Source: JBEIDK01 sp040383485 (GTDB lineage: Bacteria; Bacteroidota; Bacteroidia; UBA4408). Taken from it: 36,850 nt of DNA. The DNA lies in NCBI GenBank assembly GCA_040383485.1, contig JBEIDK010000022.1, positions 1 through 36,850 on the forward strand, written 5' to 3'. Position 1 is the stretch's first letter. The number at the start of each line of letters is the position of its first letter. Positions 17,077 through 26,469 of the stretch are shown here, one piece after another. The notes beneath the pieces are model-generated. The model was not told the DNA's origin, made no database searches, and saw nothing but the letters and a program-made list of their open reading frames with translations. The position numbers and the translations under genes were made by a program.

Positions 17077-18621
17077 TTACAACGGAATATTTCCATGCTT
17101 TTTCTTTGGTAATTTTGCTACCTTGTTTTCTAACATCTTAAATGCTTTAATAAGTTTATCGCGCGTATCTTCTGGTTTAATTACTTCATCAATAAAGCCG
17201 CGCTCCGCAGCACGATAAGGATTTGCAAAATGTGCAAGATACTCTTGTTCTTTTTCTTTTAATTTAGCTTCAGGGTCAGCAGCTTTTTGTATTTCATTTT
17301 TAAATATAATTTCAGCAGCACCTTTTGCTCCCATTACAGCAATTTCAGCCGTAGGCCAAGCATAATTCATATCGGCACCAATATGTTTACTATTCATTAC
17401 ATCATAAGCACCACCGTATGCTTTGCGAGTAATTACTGTTATTCTAGGAACAGTTGCTTCGCAGAAAGCATAGAGCAATTTAGCTCCATTTGTAATAATA
17501 GCATTCCACTCTTGGTCTGTACCGGGTAAAAAACCGGGAACATCTTCAAAAACTAATAATGGTATATTAAATGAGTCGCAAAATCGTACAAATCGTGCTG
17601 CTTTAGTTGATGAGTTATTATCTAATACACCAGCTAAAAATGCCGGTTGATTTGCAACAATACCAATACTTCTGCCAGCAAGCCTTGCAAAGCCAACAAC
17701 TATATTTTCTGCAAAATTTTTATGTACTTCACAAAAGCTATTTCCATCAGTTACACCATCAATAACTTCTCTAATATCATATGGTTGATTTGGATTTTCA
17801 GGAATGATATTATTCAATTGTTCTCTCTTCTCATTGCCATCACTCTCATAAAGAATAGAGGGCGCATCCTCTTCGCAGTTTTGAGGCATATAGCTTAATA
17901 ACCTCTTTACCGTTTGAATGCACTCAATACCATTAGCACAAGAAAAATGGGTTACACCACTTTTTGTAGAATGAGTAGAAGCACCTCCTAATTCTTCAGA
18001 AGTAACCTCTTCATGGGTAACGGTCTTAACCACGTTAGGTCCAGTTACGAACATATATGAAGTATTTTCAACCATTAAAATAAAGTCAGTAATGGCTGGC
18101 GAATAAACTGCACCACCTGCACAAGGGCCCATTATTGCTGACAACTGCGGTATTACGCCACTTGCCAATGTGTTTCTATAAAAAATATCAGCATATCCAC
18201 CTAATGATGCAACACCTTCTTGTATTCGCGCTCCACCACTATCATTTAAACCAATAACAGGAGCACCATTTTGCATGGCTAAGTCCATTATTCTGCATAT
18301 TTTTTGTGCATGTGTTTCGGAAAGTGAGCCACCAAATACTGTAAAGTCTTGTGCAAAAACGTAAACTAATCTACCATCAATTTTACCGTATCCAGTAACT
18401 ACACCGTCTCCTAAATACTTTTCACGTTCTAAGCCAAACTCTACACTTCTATGTGTTACAAACATTCCTATTTCTTCAAAAGAGCCTTCATCTAGTAAAA
18501 AGTGAAGTCTTTCTCTTGCAGTTAATTTGCCTTTTTTATGTTGAGAATCTATTCTTACTTGTCCACCACCTAAATGAGCTTCATTTATTTTTGATTCAAG
18601 TAAATCTAATTTTGATTGCAT
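17077..18621 (-). CDS. pccB: Acyl-CoA carboxylase beta (carboxyltransferase) subunit, propionyl-CoA carboxylase type
   Basis: Transfers the carboxyl group from biotin to propionyl-CoA (or another short acyl-CoA) to make methylmalonyl-CoA; the closely related MmdA decarboxylase subunit catalyses the reverse. 514 residues, full length. The N-terminal half has DFTVFGGSLSETHAQK, the acyl-CoA/oxyanion segments NDSGGARIQEG (126-136) and GPCAGGAVYSPA (165-176); the C-terminal half has VFEDVPGFLPGTDQE and RKAYGGAYDVMNSKH, the second oxyanion hole. No biotin-carboxylase or biotin-carrier gene is adjacent, so partners must lie elsewhere. A TAGGTTTG promoter element lies upstream and the ompH terminator separates it from that operon. 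PccB versus MmdA cannot be settled from this subunit alone. Confidence 0.88.
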   Translation of the reverse strand: MQSKLDLLESKINEAHLGGGQVRIDSQHKKGKLTARERLHFLLDEGSFEEIGMFVTHRSVEFGLEREKYLGDGVVTGYGKIDGRLVYVFAQDFTVFGGSLSETHAQKICRIMDLAMQNGAPVIGLNDSGGARIQEGVASLGGYADIFYRNTLASGVIPQLSAIMGPCAGGAVYSPAITDFILMVENTSYMFVTGPNVVKTVTHEEVTSEELGGASTHSTKSGVTHFSCANGIECIQTVKRLLSYMPQNCEEDAPSILYESDGNEKREQLNNIIPENPNQPYDIREVIDGVTDGNSFCEVHKNFAENIVVGFARLAGRSIGIVANQPAFLAGVLDNNSSTKAARFVRFCDSFNIPLLVFEDVPGFLPGTDQEWNAIITNGAKLLYAFCEATVPRITVITRKAYGGAYDVMNSKHIGADMNYAWPTAEIAVMGAKGAAEIIFKNEIQKAADPEAKLKEKEQEYLAHFANPYRAAERGFIDEVIKPEDTRDKLIKAFKMLENKVAKLPKKKHGNIPL

Positions 18622-18646
18622 ACCTTATATGAAGTTTATTGAATGC

Positions 18647-18654
18647 CAAACCTA
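18647..18654 (-). promoter_or_regulatory. Candidate -7 promoter element for pccB
   Basis: TAGGTTTG on the minus strand matches TAnnTTTG and predicts a start about 20 bases before the ATG at 18621. A TTTG -33 element was not found. Confidence 0.35.
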
Positions 18655-18703
18655 ATAAATATTTTAAAAGTTTTGATATAATTAAAGAAGCATATTTAGC
18701 AAA

Positions 18704-18734
18704 AAAAAAGTCTTGAAATTATCAAGACTTTTTT
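18704..18734 (-). terminator. Rho-independent terminator after ompH (usable on both strands)
   Basis: AAGTCTTGA and TCAAGACTT pair around a five-base AT loop, with an A run on one side and a T run on the other. On the minus strand it ends the uppS-bamA-ompH transcript, six bases after the ompH stop. Confidence 0.85.
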
Positions 18735-18739
18735 TTATT

Positions 18740-19339
18740 TTATTTTCCACCGCCTGGCTTTTCATTTCCTCCTGATCCTCCTCCAGTATTACCCGAAGGT
18801 TTGGCGTCATCTTCTCTTTTGCCTTTTTTATAACCCATGCTTAATAAAATTTCATCGCTTTTATCAAATTTTGGATTTGTATAAAGCATACTTAAATCAC
18901 TTGATTTGTCGAAAATTACAGCGTAAGTTCCTTTAACTGCTAATGCCTTTATTGCATTATAAATTTTATCTTGAACTGGCTTTACTAATTCTTGACGTTT
19001 TTTGTATAAATCTCCATCTACACCAAAACGTTGTTTTTGAAGATCTTTTGCTTCCTTTTCTTTAGTAATAATTTCGTTCTCACGTTTCTTCTTCATGTCT
19101 TCCGTAAGTAAAATACTTTCAGCTTGAAAAGCTTTATACATTTTATCTATCTCGGCATATTTAGCTTCAATTTCCTTTTGCCATGAAACTGAAATATTAT
19201 CAACTTGACTTTGAGCTGATTTATATTCTGGAATATTAGCTAAAATATATTCTGTATCAACGAATGCATATTTTTGAGCTATTGCACCTAAACTTATTGT
19301 AATAGCTGCTACTGTTGTAATTAAAATTTTTTTATTCAT
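18740..19339 (-). CDS. OmpH/Skp family periplasmic chaperone
   Basis: Periplasmic holdase that keeps unfolded outer-membrane proteins soluble on the way to BamA. 199 residues. Signal peptide 1-21 (TISLGAIAQ), then YAFVDTEYILANIPEYKSAQ, the usual OmpH opening, followed by a long charged helical region (about 45-130; IEAKYAEIDKMYKAFQAE and KKKRENEIITKEKEAKDLQK) that would make the coiled-coil arms, and LAVKGTYAVIFDKSSDLSML at the base. The C-terminus is a Gly/Lys/Pro-rich tail (NTGGGSGGNEKPGGGK) not typical of classic Skp. It is third in the uppS-bamA-ompH order, with a 133-base gap after bamA. Other Bacteroidota often have two ompH copies here; only one is present. Confidence 0.88.
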   Translation of the reverse strand: MNKKILITTVAAITISLGAIAQKYAFVDTEYILANIPEYKSAQSQVDNISVSWQKEIEAKYAEIDKMYKAFQAESILLTEDMKKKRENEIITKEKEAKDLQKQRFGVDGDLYKKRQELVKPVQDKIYNAIKALAVKGTYAVIFDKSSDLSMLYTNPKFDKSDEILLSMGYKKGKREDDAKPSGNTGGGSGGNEKPGGGK

Positions 19340-19472
19340 GGTTATATTTTTTAATGTTCACATTCTATGTTTTAAAGCTTATAATTTATATTTCTATTTA
19401 GGATATTTTTTTATCATTTAATTTAAAGAACGATTGGACCTTTAGAAAAAAGCGTGCCAAAGTATTTAAATA

Positions 19473-22070
19473 TTATAAATCGCCAATATTAGCTCCAATT
19501 GTAAAATGTAATTGGCCTTTAATTGGCGGAACTCTAGGTGTTCCCCTATTGTCTGGTTTTTGCATGTAGGGGTCTATAGGCCAGCCATAATCAAGACCCA
19601 GTAGTCCAAACATAGGTAAGAAAACTCTTATTCCAACTCCTGCTGATTTTGCAACTACAAATGGATTAAATTCTCGTCTACTTGCATAAGTATATCCTCC
19701 TTCAGTAAAAGCTAGACCATAAATTGTTGCTGAAGGATTCAATGAAAATGGATATCTAAATTCTAAAGAATACTTACTAATCGCAATATCGCCACCAACA
19801 TTTGACACTTGCTGGTCATTATATCCGCGTAAAGCAATTAACTCATTACCTCCAAAATTGAAATTTCCTAATGCATTTCCTCCAAGTACAAATCTTTGAA
19901 ATGGTGAATACCCCATTTTACTGCTATATCGGCCTAAATAACCAATCCCAAATTTAGCAGCCAAAACAAATTTTGGAAATAATTCAGTATACCAAGCGGA
20001 AGAAAATTTCCACTTATAATATTCTACCCATTTGGTACCCGATGATCCACCTTCTCTGATATCCTTATAATAGTTGATGCTATTTTCCGATGCTTCACGA
20101 AATAATGAATAGGGTGGAGTAAAAATAGCTGTTGCCGTTAAATTAGAACCAGAACGCGGGTATATTGGGGCATCGTTTGAAGAACGCGATAAAACAAATT
20201 TGTAGTTAATTTCATTTGCCTTTCCATAAGAGAAATCAAAAACACCTGAAAAGTTTTTTAAGAAATATTGTTGAAAGGTTATTTCTTGATATAGTTGAAA
20301 ATAATCATCTGGTTTTTTTAGCCTTTTTCCTAAACCAAAAGTTAATCCTGTAATTGTAAAGTAAGAGGCTAAAGGGTCTGAGTTTTTAACGAATGTTATA
20401 CCATTACTTCTTTTTAAATGTGACATTGAAATACTTAAAGCATTTGGTTTTTTGCCACCAAGCCAAGGTTCAACAAAATTTGCTGAATAATATTGATATT
20501 GAAATCCTGATGATTGAGCACTTAATGCAAGTGTTTGCCCATCGCCGGCAGGCAAAGGTTTCCAAGCATCCTTTTTAAAAAAATTTCTCGTTGAAAAATT
20601 ATTAAAGGTTAAACCTAAAGTGCCAATAATTGAACGGTTACCCCAGCCTGCCTGCAATTGTACCTGGTCAGAAGGTTTTTCTTCTACAGTATATTCTATG
20701 TCAACAGTGCCATCTTGTGGGTTTGGTTTTGGGTTAACACCTAATTTTTGCTCATCAAAATATCTTAGTTGTGCTAACTCACGCTGCGTTCTAACAATAT
20801 CTTGACGACTAAACAACTGACCTGGCTTTGTTCTTATTTCACGCAATACAACACGGTCATTAGTTTTAGTATTTCCTTTTAAAATTATTCTGTTAATTGT
20901 TGCTTGTTTTCCTTCGTAAATTCTCATTTCAAAGTCAATAGAATCATTATCTACTAGTACTTCAACAGGATTTACCTGAAAAAAAAGGTATCCATCATCC
21001 ATATAAAGAGAGGATATGTCCCGACTATCTTGACTCATTTGCAGTCTTTGGTCAAGCAGTGATTGATTAAAAATATCGCCACGTTTAATTCCTAACCTAT
21101 CGCTTAACTCCTTGTTACCATGTTTCGTATTACCTACCCAAGTAATATTTCTAAAGTAGAACTTTTTCCCTTCATCAACTTTAATTACAAGTTTTACATA
21201 TCGTTTATCAACTCTGTAAATACTGTCGCCTAATATTATGGCATCTCTAAAACCTTTGTTGTTATACTTAGTGATGATACTTATTTTATCTTTCTCTAAA
21301 TTTTCGTCAATGTATTTTGATTGCTTAAAGATGTTCCACCACTTAAACTCCTTGGTTTCTTTCATTGCGCGTTTCAATTTGCCTTTTTTCATTTGGTTTA
21401 CACCAACAAATTGAATTTCTTTAATTCTGACTTTTTTGTTCTTTTTAACGTTGATGTAAAGTACAACACCATTTACTGATTTAGGATCTTTCTCTTGAGT
21501 AATATTAACCTTACAATCGAAAAATCCTTTATCAATAAAGTGATTTCGAATAATATTTTCTGAATTAATTACTAGGTTTTCTGTAACAATTTTTCCAACA
21601 TTTAATCTTATTTTATCTCTGATGTCATCAGTTTCTGAACGACGTAAACCAGTGAAGGTAAACCTTGCCAATCTTGGTCTTTCTTCAACATCAATTCGTA
21701 AAAATATTTGCTTGTTTTGAATTTTTGTTGCATAAAGTTTTACATCAGCAAAAAGATTCATTTCCCAGAGTATTTGCAATGCACGAGATACTTTTTGACC
21801 TGGAATAGCAATACTTTCTCCAACCACTAACCCTGTCGATTCAATCAACATTGTTTTATCAAGAAAACTAGTTCCTTCAATAGTAATACCTCCAAGTTCA
21901 TATTCCTTTGGATTAGCATAATCAATAGCTAAATCATTTGACCCAAGTATTACTTGTGATTTTGCAGTATAACTATTATAGAATAATGTTAAAATTAATG
22001 CAAATGCTTTTATAAAAATGTTCTTCAAAATATATTTAAGGTTGGGTAATTTGTTCGCTTGTCTTGCCAA
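19473..22070 (-). CDS. bamA: Outer membrane protein assembly factor BamA
   Basis: Core of the BAM machine that folds barrels into the outer membrane. 865 residues. After the signal peptide (ends near TAKSQ, 39) come POTRA repeats over about 50-480 (EYELGGITIEGTSFLDKTML; FTFTGLRRSETDDIRDKIR; ITWVGNTKHGNKELSDRLG; ILKGNTKTNDRVVLREIRTK), then a 16-strand surface-antigen barrel (about 490-865) with NALSISMSHLKRSNG, RFVLGGNALGNF and the lid-loop motif ALRGYND. The ATG at 22070 overlaps uppS by 35 bases. An in-frame TTG at 22028, just after the uppS stop, would start KNIFIKAFALILTLFYNSYT, a more normal signal peptide, and may be the real start. Confidence 0.93.
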   Translation of the reverse strand: MARQANKLPNLKYILKNIFIKAFALILTLFYNSYTAKSQVILGSNDLAIDYANPKEYELGGITIEGTSFLDKTMLIESTGLVVGESIAIPGQKVSRALQILWEMNLFADVKLYATKIQNKQIFLRIDVEERPRLARFTFTGLRRSETDDIRDKIRLNVGKIVTENLVINSENIIRNHFIDKGFFDCKVNITQEKDPKSVNGVVLYINVKKNKKVRIKEIQFVGVNQMKKGKLKRAMKETKEFKWWNIFKQSKYIDENLEKDKISIITKYNNKGFRDAIILGDSIYRVDKRYVKLVIKVDEGKKFYFRNITWVGNTKHGNKELSDRLGIKRGDIFNQSLLDQRLQMSQDSRDISSLYMDDGYLFFQVNPVEVLVDNDSIDFEMRIYEGKQATINRIILKGNTKTNDRVVLREIRTKPGQLFSRQDIVRTQRELAQLRYFDEQKLGVNPKPNPQDGTVDIEYTVEEKPSDQVQLQAGWGNRSIIGTLGLTFNNFSTRNFFKKDAWKPLPAGDGQTLALSAQSSGFQYQYYSANFVEPWLGGKKPNALSISMSHLKRSNGITFVKNSDPLASYFTITGLTFGLGKRLKKPDDYFQLYQEITFQQYFLKNFSGVFDFSYGKANEINYKFVLSRSSNDAPIYPRSGSNLTATAIFTPPYSLFREASENSINYYKDIREGGSSGTKWVEYYKWKFSSAWYTELFPKFVLAAKFGIGYLGRYSSKMGYSPFQRFVLGGNALGNFNFGGNELIALRGYNDQQVSNVGGDIAISKYSLEFRYPFSLNPSATIYGLAFTEGGYTYASRREFNPFVVAKSAGVGIRVFLPMFGLLGLDYGWPIDPYMQKPDNRGTPRVPPIKGQLHFTIGANIGDL

Positions 22071-22782
22071 ATCTTCTTTCGCGTTGCTGATAATCTACTA
22101 TTGCGTCGAAAAAATCTTGTTTAGTAAATTCTGGCCAAAGTTTATCAGTAAAATATAACTCACTGTAAGCAAGTTGCCAAAGAAGAAAATTGCTTATTCT
22201 TTGCTCTCCGGATGTTCTAATCAACAATTCAGGATCGGGAATATTTTTTGTTGTTAAATAACTACTTATTAATTTATCATCAATGTCTTCAACTTCTAAT
22301 TTATTATCTTTAATATCAATTGAAATATTTTTAATGGCATTAGTGATTTCCCATCTACTGCTATAACTTAAAGCAAGCACTAAATTAAGGTGGGTGTTGT
22401 TTTTTGTATTCTCAATTGCTTCGTTTAATTCTCTGTAACAATCAGGAGGCAAGCTTTTTAAGTTTCCTATAGCATGCAACTTAATATTGTTTTTATTGAG
22501 TGATTCAGTTTCTGAATGAATGGTATGAACTAACAAAGACATCAATGCATCTACTTCTTCTTTTGGCCTACTCCAATTCTCAGTTGAAAAAGCATATAAT
22601 GTAATGTATTTAACACCTAATTCTGCAGCTGCCTCTGTTGATTCTTTGACTGACTTTACACCATTTTGGTGCCCAAAAATCCTTTCCTCTCCATTCTTTT
22701 TAGCCCATCTTCCATTGCCATCCATTATTATGGCTACATGCTTAGGTATGTTTTTTAGGTCAATTCTTTTGTCTATTGCCAT
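22036..22782 (-). CDS. uppS: Isoprenyl transferase (undecaprenyl diphosphate synthase)
   Basis: Cis-prenyltransferase that adds isopentenyl diphosphate units to farnesyl diphosphate to make the C55 carrier for peptidoglycan and other envelope glycans; cytosolic, membrane-associated. 248 residues, standard length. HVAIIMDGNGRWAKK (15-29) contains the Mg-binding Asp21, followed by GHQNGVKSVKE, YAFSTENWSRPKEEV, and DPELLIRTSGEQRISNFLLW, all family signatures, with the C-terminal FGKTSEQ region after RERRFG. First gene of the uppS-bamA-ompH unit, divergent from the T9SS cargo gene. TATTTTTG on the minus strand at 22802-22809 fits the -7 promoter box and would give a leader of roughly a dozen bases. 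Confidence 0.95.
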   Translation of the reverse strand: MAIDKRIDLKNIPKHVAIIMDGNGRWAKKNGEERIFGHQNGVKSVKESTEAAAELGVKYITLYAFSTENWSRPKEEVDALMSLLVHTIHSETESLNKNNIKLHAIGNLKSLPPDCYRELNEAIENTKNNTHLNLVLALSYSSRWEITNAIKNISIDIKDNKLEVEDIDDKLISSYLTTKNIPDPELLIRTSGEQRISNFLLWQLAYSELYFTDKLWPEFTKQDFFDAIVDYQQRERRFGKTSEQITQP

Positions 22783-23022
22783 CGAAAATTTTGAAGATTG
22801 GCAAAAATAATATTTCGATTCAAATATTAGTTAATTGTTCGTTAATATTAGTTATTCACCTTGGTAATTTTGATACAAAATTATTGATAACTTATTTTAA
22901 TGTCCATTTTAATTTTTAGCTTGTGGATTAATAACCTAAAAAAATAGTTAAAAAAATGAATATTTATTAGAGTTTAGAAATATGTTATACTTTAGCGTAC
23001 TGAACCTTTGAAACAAAACTTA

Positions 23023-25728
23023 ATGAAAGTTTCCGTCATTATTGCAATTATATTACTTGTATTTATTCCAAGTATTTTTGCTACTCATAACAGAGCTGGT
23101 GAAATTACATATAAATGCGATTCATTAAATCCATATAAATATTATTTTACATTAACTACCTATACTGAGGTAAGCAGCGCAGCCGACCGTTGTGAACTTA
23201 CAGTCTATTTTTGCGGTTTTAATGATAGCGCTGTTTTTTACCGAGTAAATGGGCTTGCAGGAAGTTGTCAGAACCCTGCAAAAATGGGAGAGAATATTGG
23301 AAATAATGTAAAAAAAAATATATATGAAGGTGAACATACATTTAGTGGTTCTATCTTAAGTTGTCGCATTATGCTAGAGGATCCGAATCGAAATGCAGCA
23401 ATTGTAAACATTTCTCCAAATTCAGTTAACATACCTTTTTTTATAGTATCTACCTTATCAATCAATCCATTTATAGGTTGCAATTCTTCTCCAGTTCTGC
23501 TTAATCCTCCAATAGATAATGCTTGTCAATGTAAAAAATTTATACATAACCCTGGTGCATATGACCCTGATGGTGATAGTTTGGCATATAAGTTAATAAA
23601 GCCATTTCAAGAAGGTGGAGTGGTTATACCTTGCTACACATTGCCTAGTGGTGTTGAAATAAATCCATATACAGGTGACTTAACATGGGAGTGTCCTGGT
23701 TCTGACACACCCGCACAATGCGGAGGAATAGTTGGGGGTTTGGGAGAATATAACTTTGCTATATTAATTGAAGAATGGCGCAATGGGCAGCTTATTGGTA
23801 CTGTTGAACGCGATATGCAAGTGACAGTAGTTGGGGGATGTCAAAATAATCCTCCTGTAGTTGAGGCGAATGATACTTGCATAGTTGCTGGTACAAATCT
23901 AAATATGCTCATTGAGGCATATGATGTAATTTTTGTTGGTCAAAATGGAGTGTCAACCATTAATAATGTAACTTTAGAAGCTACAGGCGGTCCATTTTTA
24001 TTGGCTAATAGTCCAGCACAATTTACGAGTGTTGGAGGTGCATCTTCAGTTTCATCCCCATTTTCATGGCAAACAAACTGTAGCCATGTTAGAAAGATAC
24101 CTTATAATGTATCATTTAAAGTTACTGATGACTATGCAGTGAATAAATTATCAGATACTAAAACAATAAATATATCAGTTATTGGCCCTGCACCTGTTTT
24201 AACAGCAGCAAATCCTCTTGGGAGTACTATAAAATTAGATTGGTTAGCATATCCATGTAGCAATGCAATTGGCTATAAAATATTTAGAAAAGTAGGGTGC
24301 CAAAATTCAAATTTAGAATATTGTGAAACGGGAATACCTCAAGGCCTTGGCTATACTTTAATTGCTACTATTACTGATATAAATACACTTACTTATACTG
24401 ACGACAACAACGGTAGTGGACTGCTTTATGGACAAGAATACAGTTATAGAATTTTTGCCTTTTTTGCCGATGATGCAGAGAGTAAGGCTTCTAACCAAAA
24501 ATGTGCAATGCTTAAAAGAGATGCACCTATTATTACAAATGTAAGCATATATGAAACTAGTTTAACAACAGGTAAAGATACGGTGAGATGGACAAAACCA
24601 ACTGAGTTTGATTCTATATTATTTCCTCCACCATATAAGTACTTGATATGGCGTGCCAATGCTTCTGACAATATATTTACGCTACAGGATTCGCTTACAA
24701 ATGGAATAAATGATACAACATATGTTCTTGATACTGATTTAAACACAAAGGATATACAGTATTTATATAAGATAGAGTTTTATACCATAAACGGTCGGAA
24801 GAAAATTGGCAAATCGAACAGCGCAAGTACTCTTAGAATTGAAGCAACAGCAAGTGACAATAGTATTACCCTAAATTTTAATTATGACGTTCCTTGGACC
24901 AATGATTCTTTTTATGTGTATAGAGAGTCGCAAACTAATGTTGGGACTTATAATTTTATTGCTAAAACAAACTCAAATTCATTTAAAGACATTGGTTTGA
25001 TAAATGGTAAAACATATTGCTATAGAGTTTTAAGTATAGGGCAATATTCTGATCCAACAATTACAAAACCCTTATATAATATGAGTCAAGTTGTTTGCGC
25101 AGTTCCTAAGGATACAACAGCTCCATGTGCCCCAAATTTATCCGTTATTCCTGATTGCGAAAACATAAAGAATACTCTTTCTTGGAACAATCCAAATTTG
25201 ACTTGTGCTGATGATGTAGTAAAATATAGAATTTACTACACACCACTATTAGATGGCAAGATGAACCTAATTGATTCCATCATTGAACCTACTACCATAA
25301 GTTTAATTGACACACTCGATGGTCTTAGCATTGCTGGCTGCTATACAATAACGGCTGTTGACTCATTTAATAATGAAAGTGTTTTTTCCGATACCGTTTG
25401 TGTTGATAATTGCCCAGTATATCTTTTACCAAATGTATTTTCTCCAAATGCTGATGGAGTAAATGAATTATTTAATGCATTTCCATATAAGTTTATTAGT
25501 GGGGTTGAAATGTTCATTTATGACAGGTGGGGCAATTTAGTTTACGAAACTACAAATCCGAAAATTGCTTGGGATGGTAACAATATTAAAACCAAAAAGG
25601 ATTGTGATGATGGCGTTTTCTATTATGTTTGCACTGTTAAAGAAATAAGACTTACAGGAATAGTGAACCGCGTGCTGAAAGGATTTATTATGAAAATCTC
25701 AAAAGACGATTCAAGAAAAGATAATTAG
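23023..25728 (+). CDS. T9SS type B sorting domain (CHU_C) protein with fibronectin type III-like repeats
   Basis: Large secreted surface protein of 901 residues from ATG 23023; a TTG at 23008 would add five residues, but the ATG gives a better signal peptide (MKVSVIIAIILLVFIPSIFA). The N-terminal part starts THNRAGEITYKCD and is rich in cysteine pairs. A cadherin/Ig-like segment (GDLTWECPGSDTP) is followed by several fibronectin-like beta domains, about 400-790, with LTAANPLGSTIKLDWLAYP and YSYRIFAFFAD-type strands. The final 90 residues (YLLPNVFSPNADGVNELF, MFIYDRWGNLVYET, WDGNN, GVFYYVCTVK) are a gliding-associated CHU_C/type B T9SS signal. Role likely adhesion or surface structure. First gene of a tightly spaced run. 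Confidence 0.85.
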   Translation: MKVSVIIAIILLVFIPSIFATHNRAGEITYKCDSLNPYKYYFTLTTYTEVSSAADRCELTVYFCGFNDSAVFYRVNGLAGSCQNPAKMGENIGNNVKKNIYEGEHTFSGSILSCRIMLEDPNRNAAIVNISPNSVNIPFFIVSTLSINPFIGCNSSPVLLNPPIDNACQCKKFIHNPGAYDPDGDSLAYKLIKPFQEGGVVIPCYTLPSGVEINPYTGDLTWECPGSDTPAQCGGIVGGLGEYNFAILIEEWRNGQLIGTVERDMQVTVVGGCQNNPPVVEANDTCIVAGTNLNMLIEAYDVIFVGQNGVSTINNVTLEATGGPFLLANSPAQFTSVGGASSVSSPFSWQTNCSHVRKIPYNVSFKVTDDYAVNKLSDTKTINISVIGPAPVLTAANPLGSTIKLDWLAYPCSNAIGYKIFRKVGCQNSNLEYCETGIPQGLGYTLIATITDINTLTYTDDNNGSGLLYGQEYSYRIFAFFADDAESKASNQKCAMLKRDAPIITNVSIYETSLTTGKDTVRWTKPTEFDSILFPPPYKYLIWRANASDNIFTLQDSLTNGINDTTYVLDTDLNTKDIQYLYKIEFYTINGRKKIGKSNSASTLRIEATASDNSITLNFNYDVPWTNDSFYVYRESQTNVGTYNFIAKTNSNSFKDIGLINGKTYCYRVLSIGQYSDPTITKPLYNMSQVVCAVPKDTTAPCAPNLSVIPDCENIKNTLSWNNPNLTCADDVVKYRIYYTPLLDGKMNLIDSIIEPTTISLIDTLDGLSIAGCYTITAVDSFNNESVFSDTVCVDNCPVYLLPNVFSPNADGVNELFNAFPYKFISGVEMFIYDRWGNLVYETTNPKIAWDGNNIKTKKDCDDGVFYYVCTVKEIRLTGIVNRVLKGFIMKISKDDSRKDN

Positions 25729-25730
25729 CA

Positions 25731-26465
25731 ATGCGTAAAGTTTTTATTTTAATTACAACTTTAGTAACAATAATATCCTGCCAAAAAGGATTTGTGCTAA
25801 ATAGTAAATCAATAGAATTGATAAATTCAGTTGTAAATACTGACGAGGTTTTAGAATATAAATTATTAATTGATGCATACTATAAAGGAGATAAGATTAA
25901 ACCAGAAAATGTTAATTGGAGTGTAAAGGATAATAATCAACAGTCGCAAAATATTCAATTTTCTGATACTGAATTAATGAAATGGAAACCAACCAAGCCA
26001 GGCAGCTATACAATTTCTGCTAATTTTACTTTTGCAACTAAAGGCAATAGTAATGCAACAACCGTTGAATTATTGACAGTAGTTTACCCAAGTTTTAATT
26101 ATTTAAAAAGTAAGGTAATTGGCTCATATGAGAATGAAGACGAATTAAATCCGGGATTCAAATTAAATTTTACAATTAATACTGATTTTACATTTAGTGC
26201 TTCACCTAATATAAATAACTTTTCTCAATATGTTTTTTATAAGGCTAGAAATACTTTTTCAAACTGTTCAATCAATTTACAATCGGTCGATAATAAAGGA
26301 AAATTGCAAGGATTCATAACATTGACAGATTCAGCAACCAACACTCTTAGGACTGATATCATAAGAGACTTAACCTTTTCAAACGGTTACTATAACATGT
26401 CTTTTAAACAAATATATTCTCCAGATACAACTCAATTTCGTTTTTTTGAATTAAATAGAAAATAG
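25731..26465 (+). CDS. Predicted lipoprotein, unknown function
   Basis: A 244-residue protein starting 2 bases after the T9SS cargo gene. MRKVFILITTLVTIISCQKG has a lipobox-like TIIS before Cys17, so it is probably lipidated. The rest reads as an Ig-like beta domain (VNWSVKDNNQQSQNIQF, WKPTKPGSYTISANFTFAT) and a second beta domain (IGSYENEDELNPGFKLNFTI). I do not recognise the family. The near-zero spacing suggests co-expression with the preceding surface protein, perhaps as a partner; that is inference. Confidence 0.7.
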   Translation: MRKVFILITTLVTIISCQKGFVLNSKSIELINSVVNTDEVLEYKLLIDAYYKGDKIKPENVNWSVKDNNQQSQNIQFSDTELMKWKPTKPGSYTISANFTFATKGNSNATTVELLTVVYPSFNYLKSKVIGSYENEDELNPGFKLNFTINTDFTFSASPNINNFSQYVFYKARNTFSNCSINLQSVDNKGKLQGFITLTDSATNTLRTDIIRDLTFSNGYYNMSFKQIYSPDTTQFRFFELNRK

Positions 26466-26469
26466 CTAT

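Noticed and set aside
20393..20805. Two plus-strand ORFs inside bamA
   Set aside because: Antisense shadows of the conserved POTRA/barrel coding sequence.
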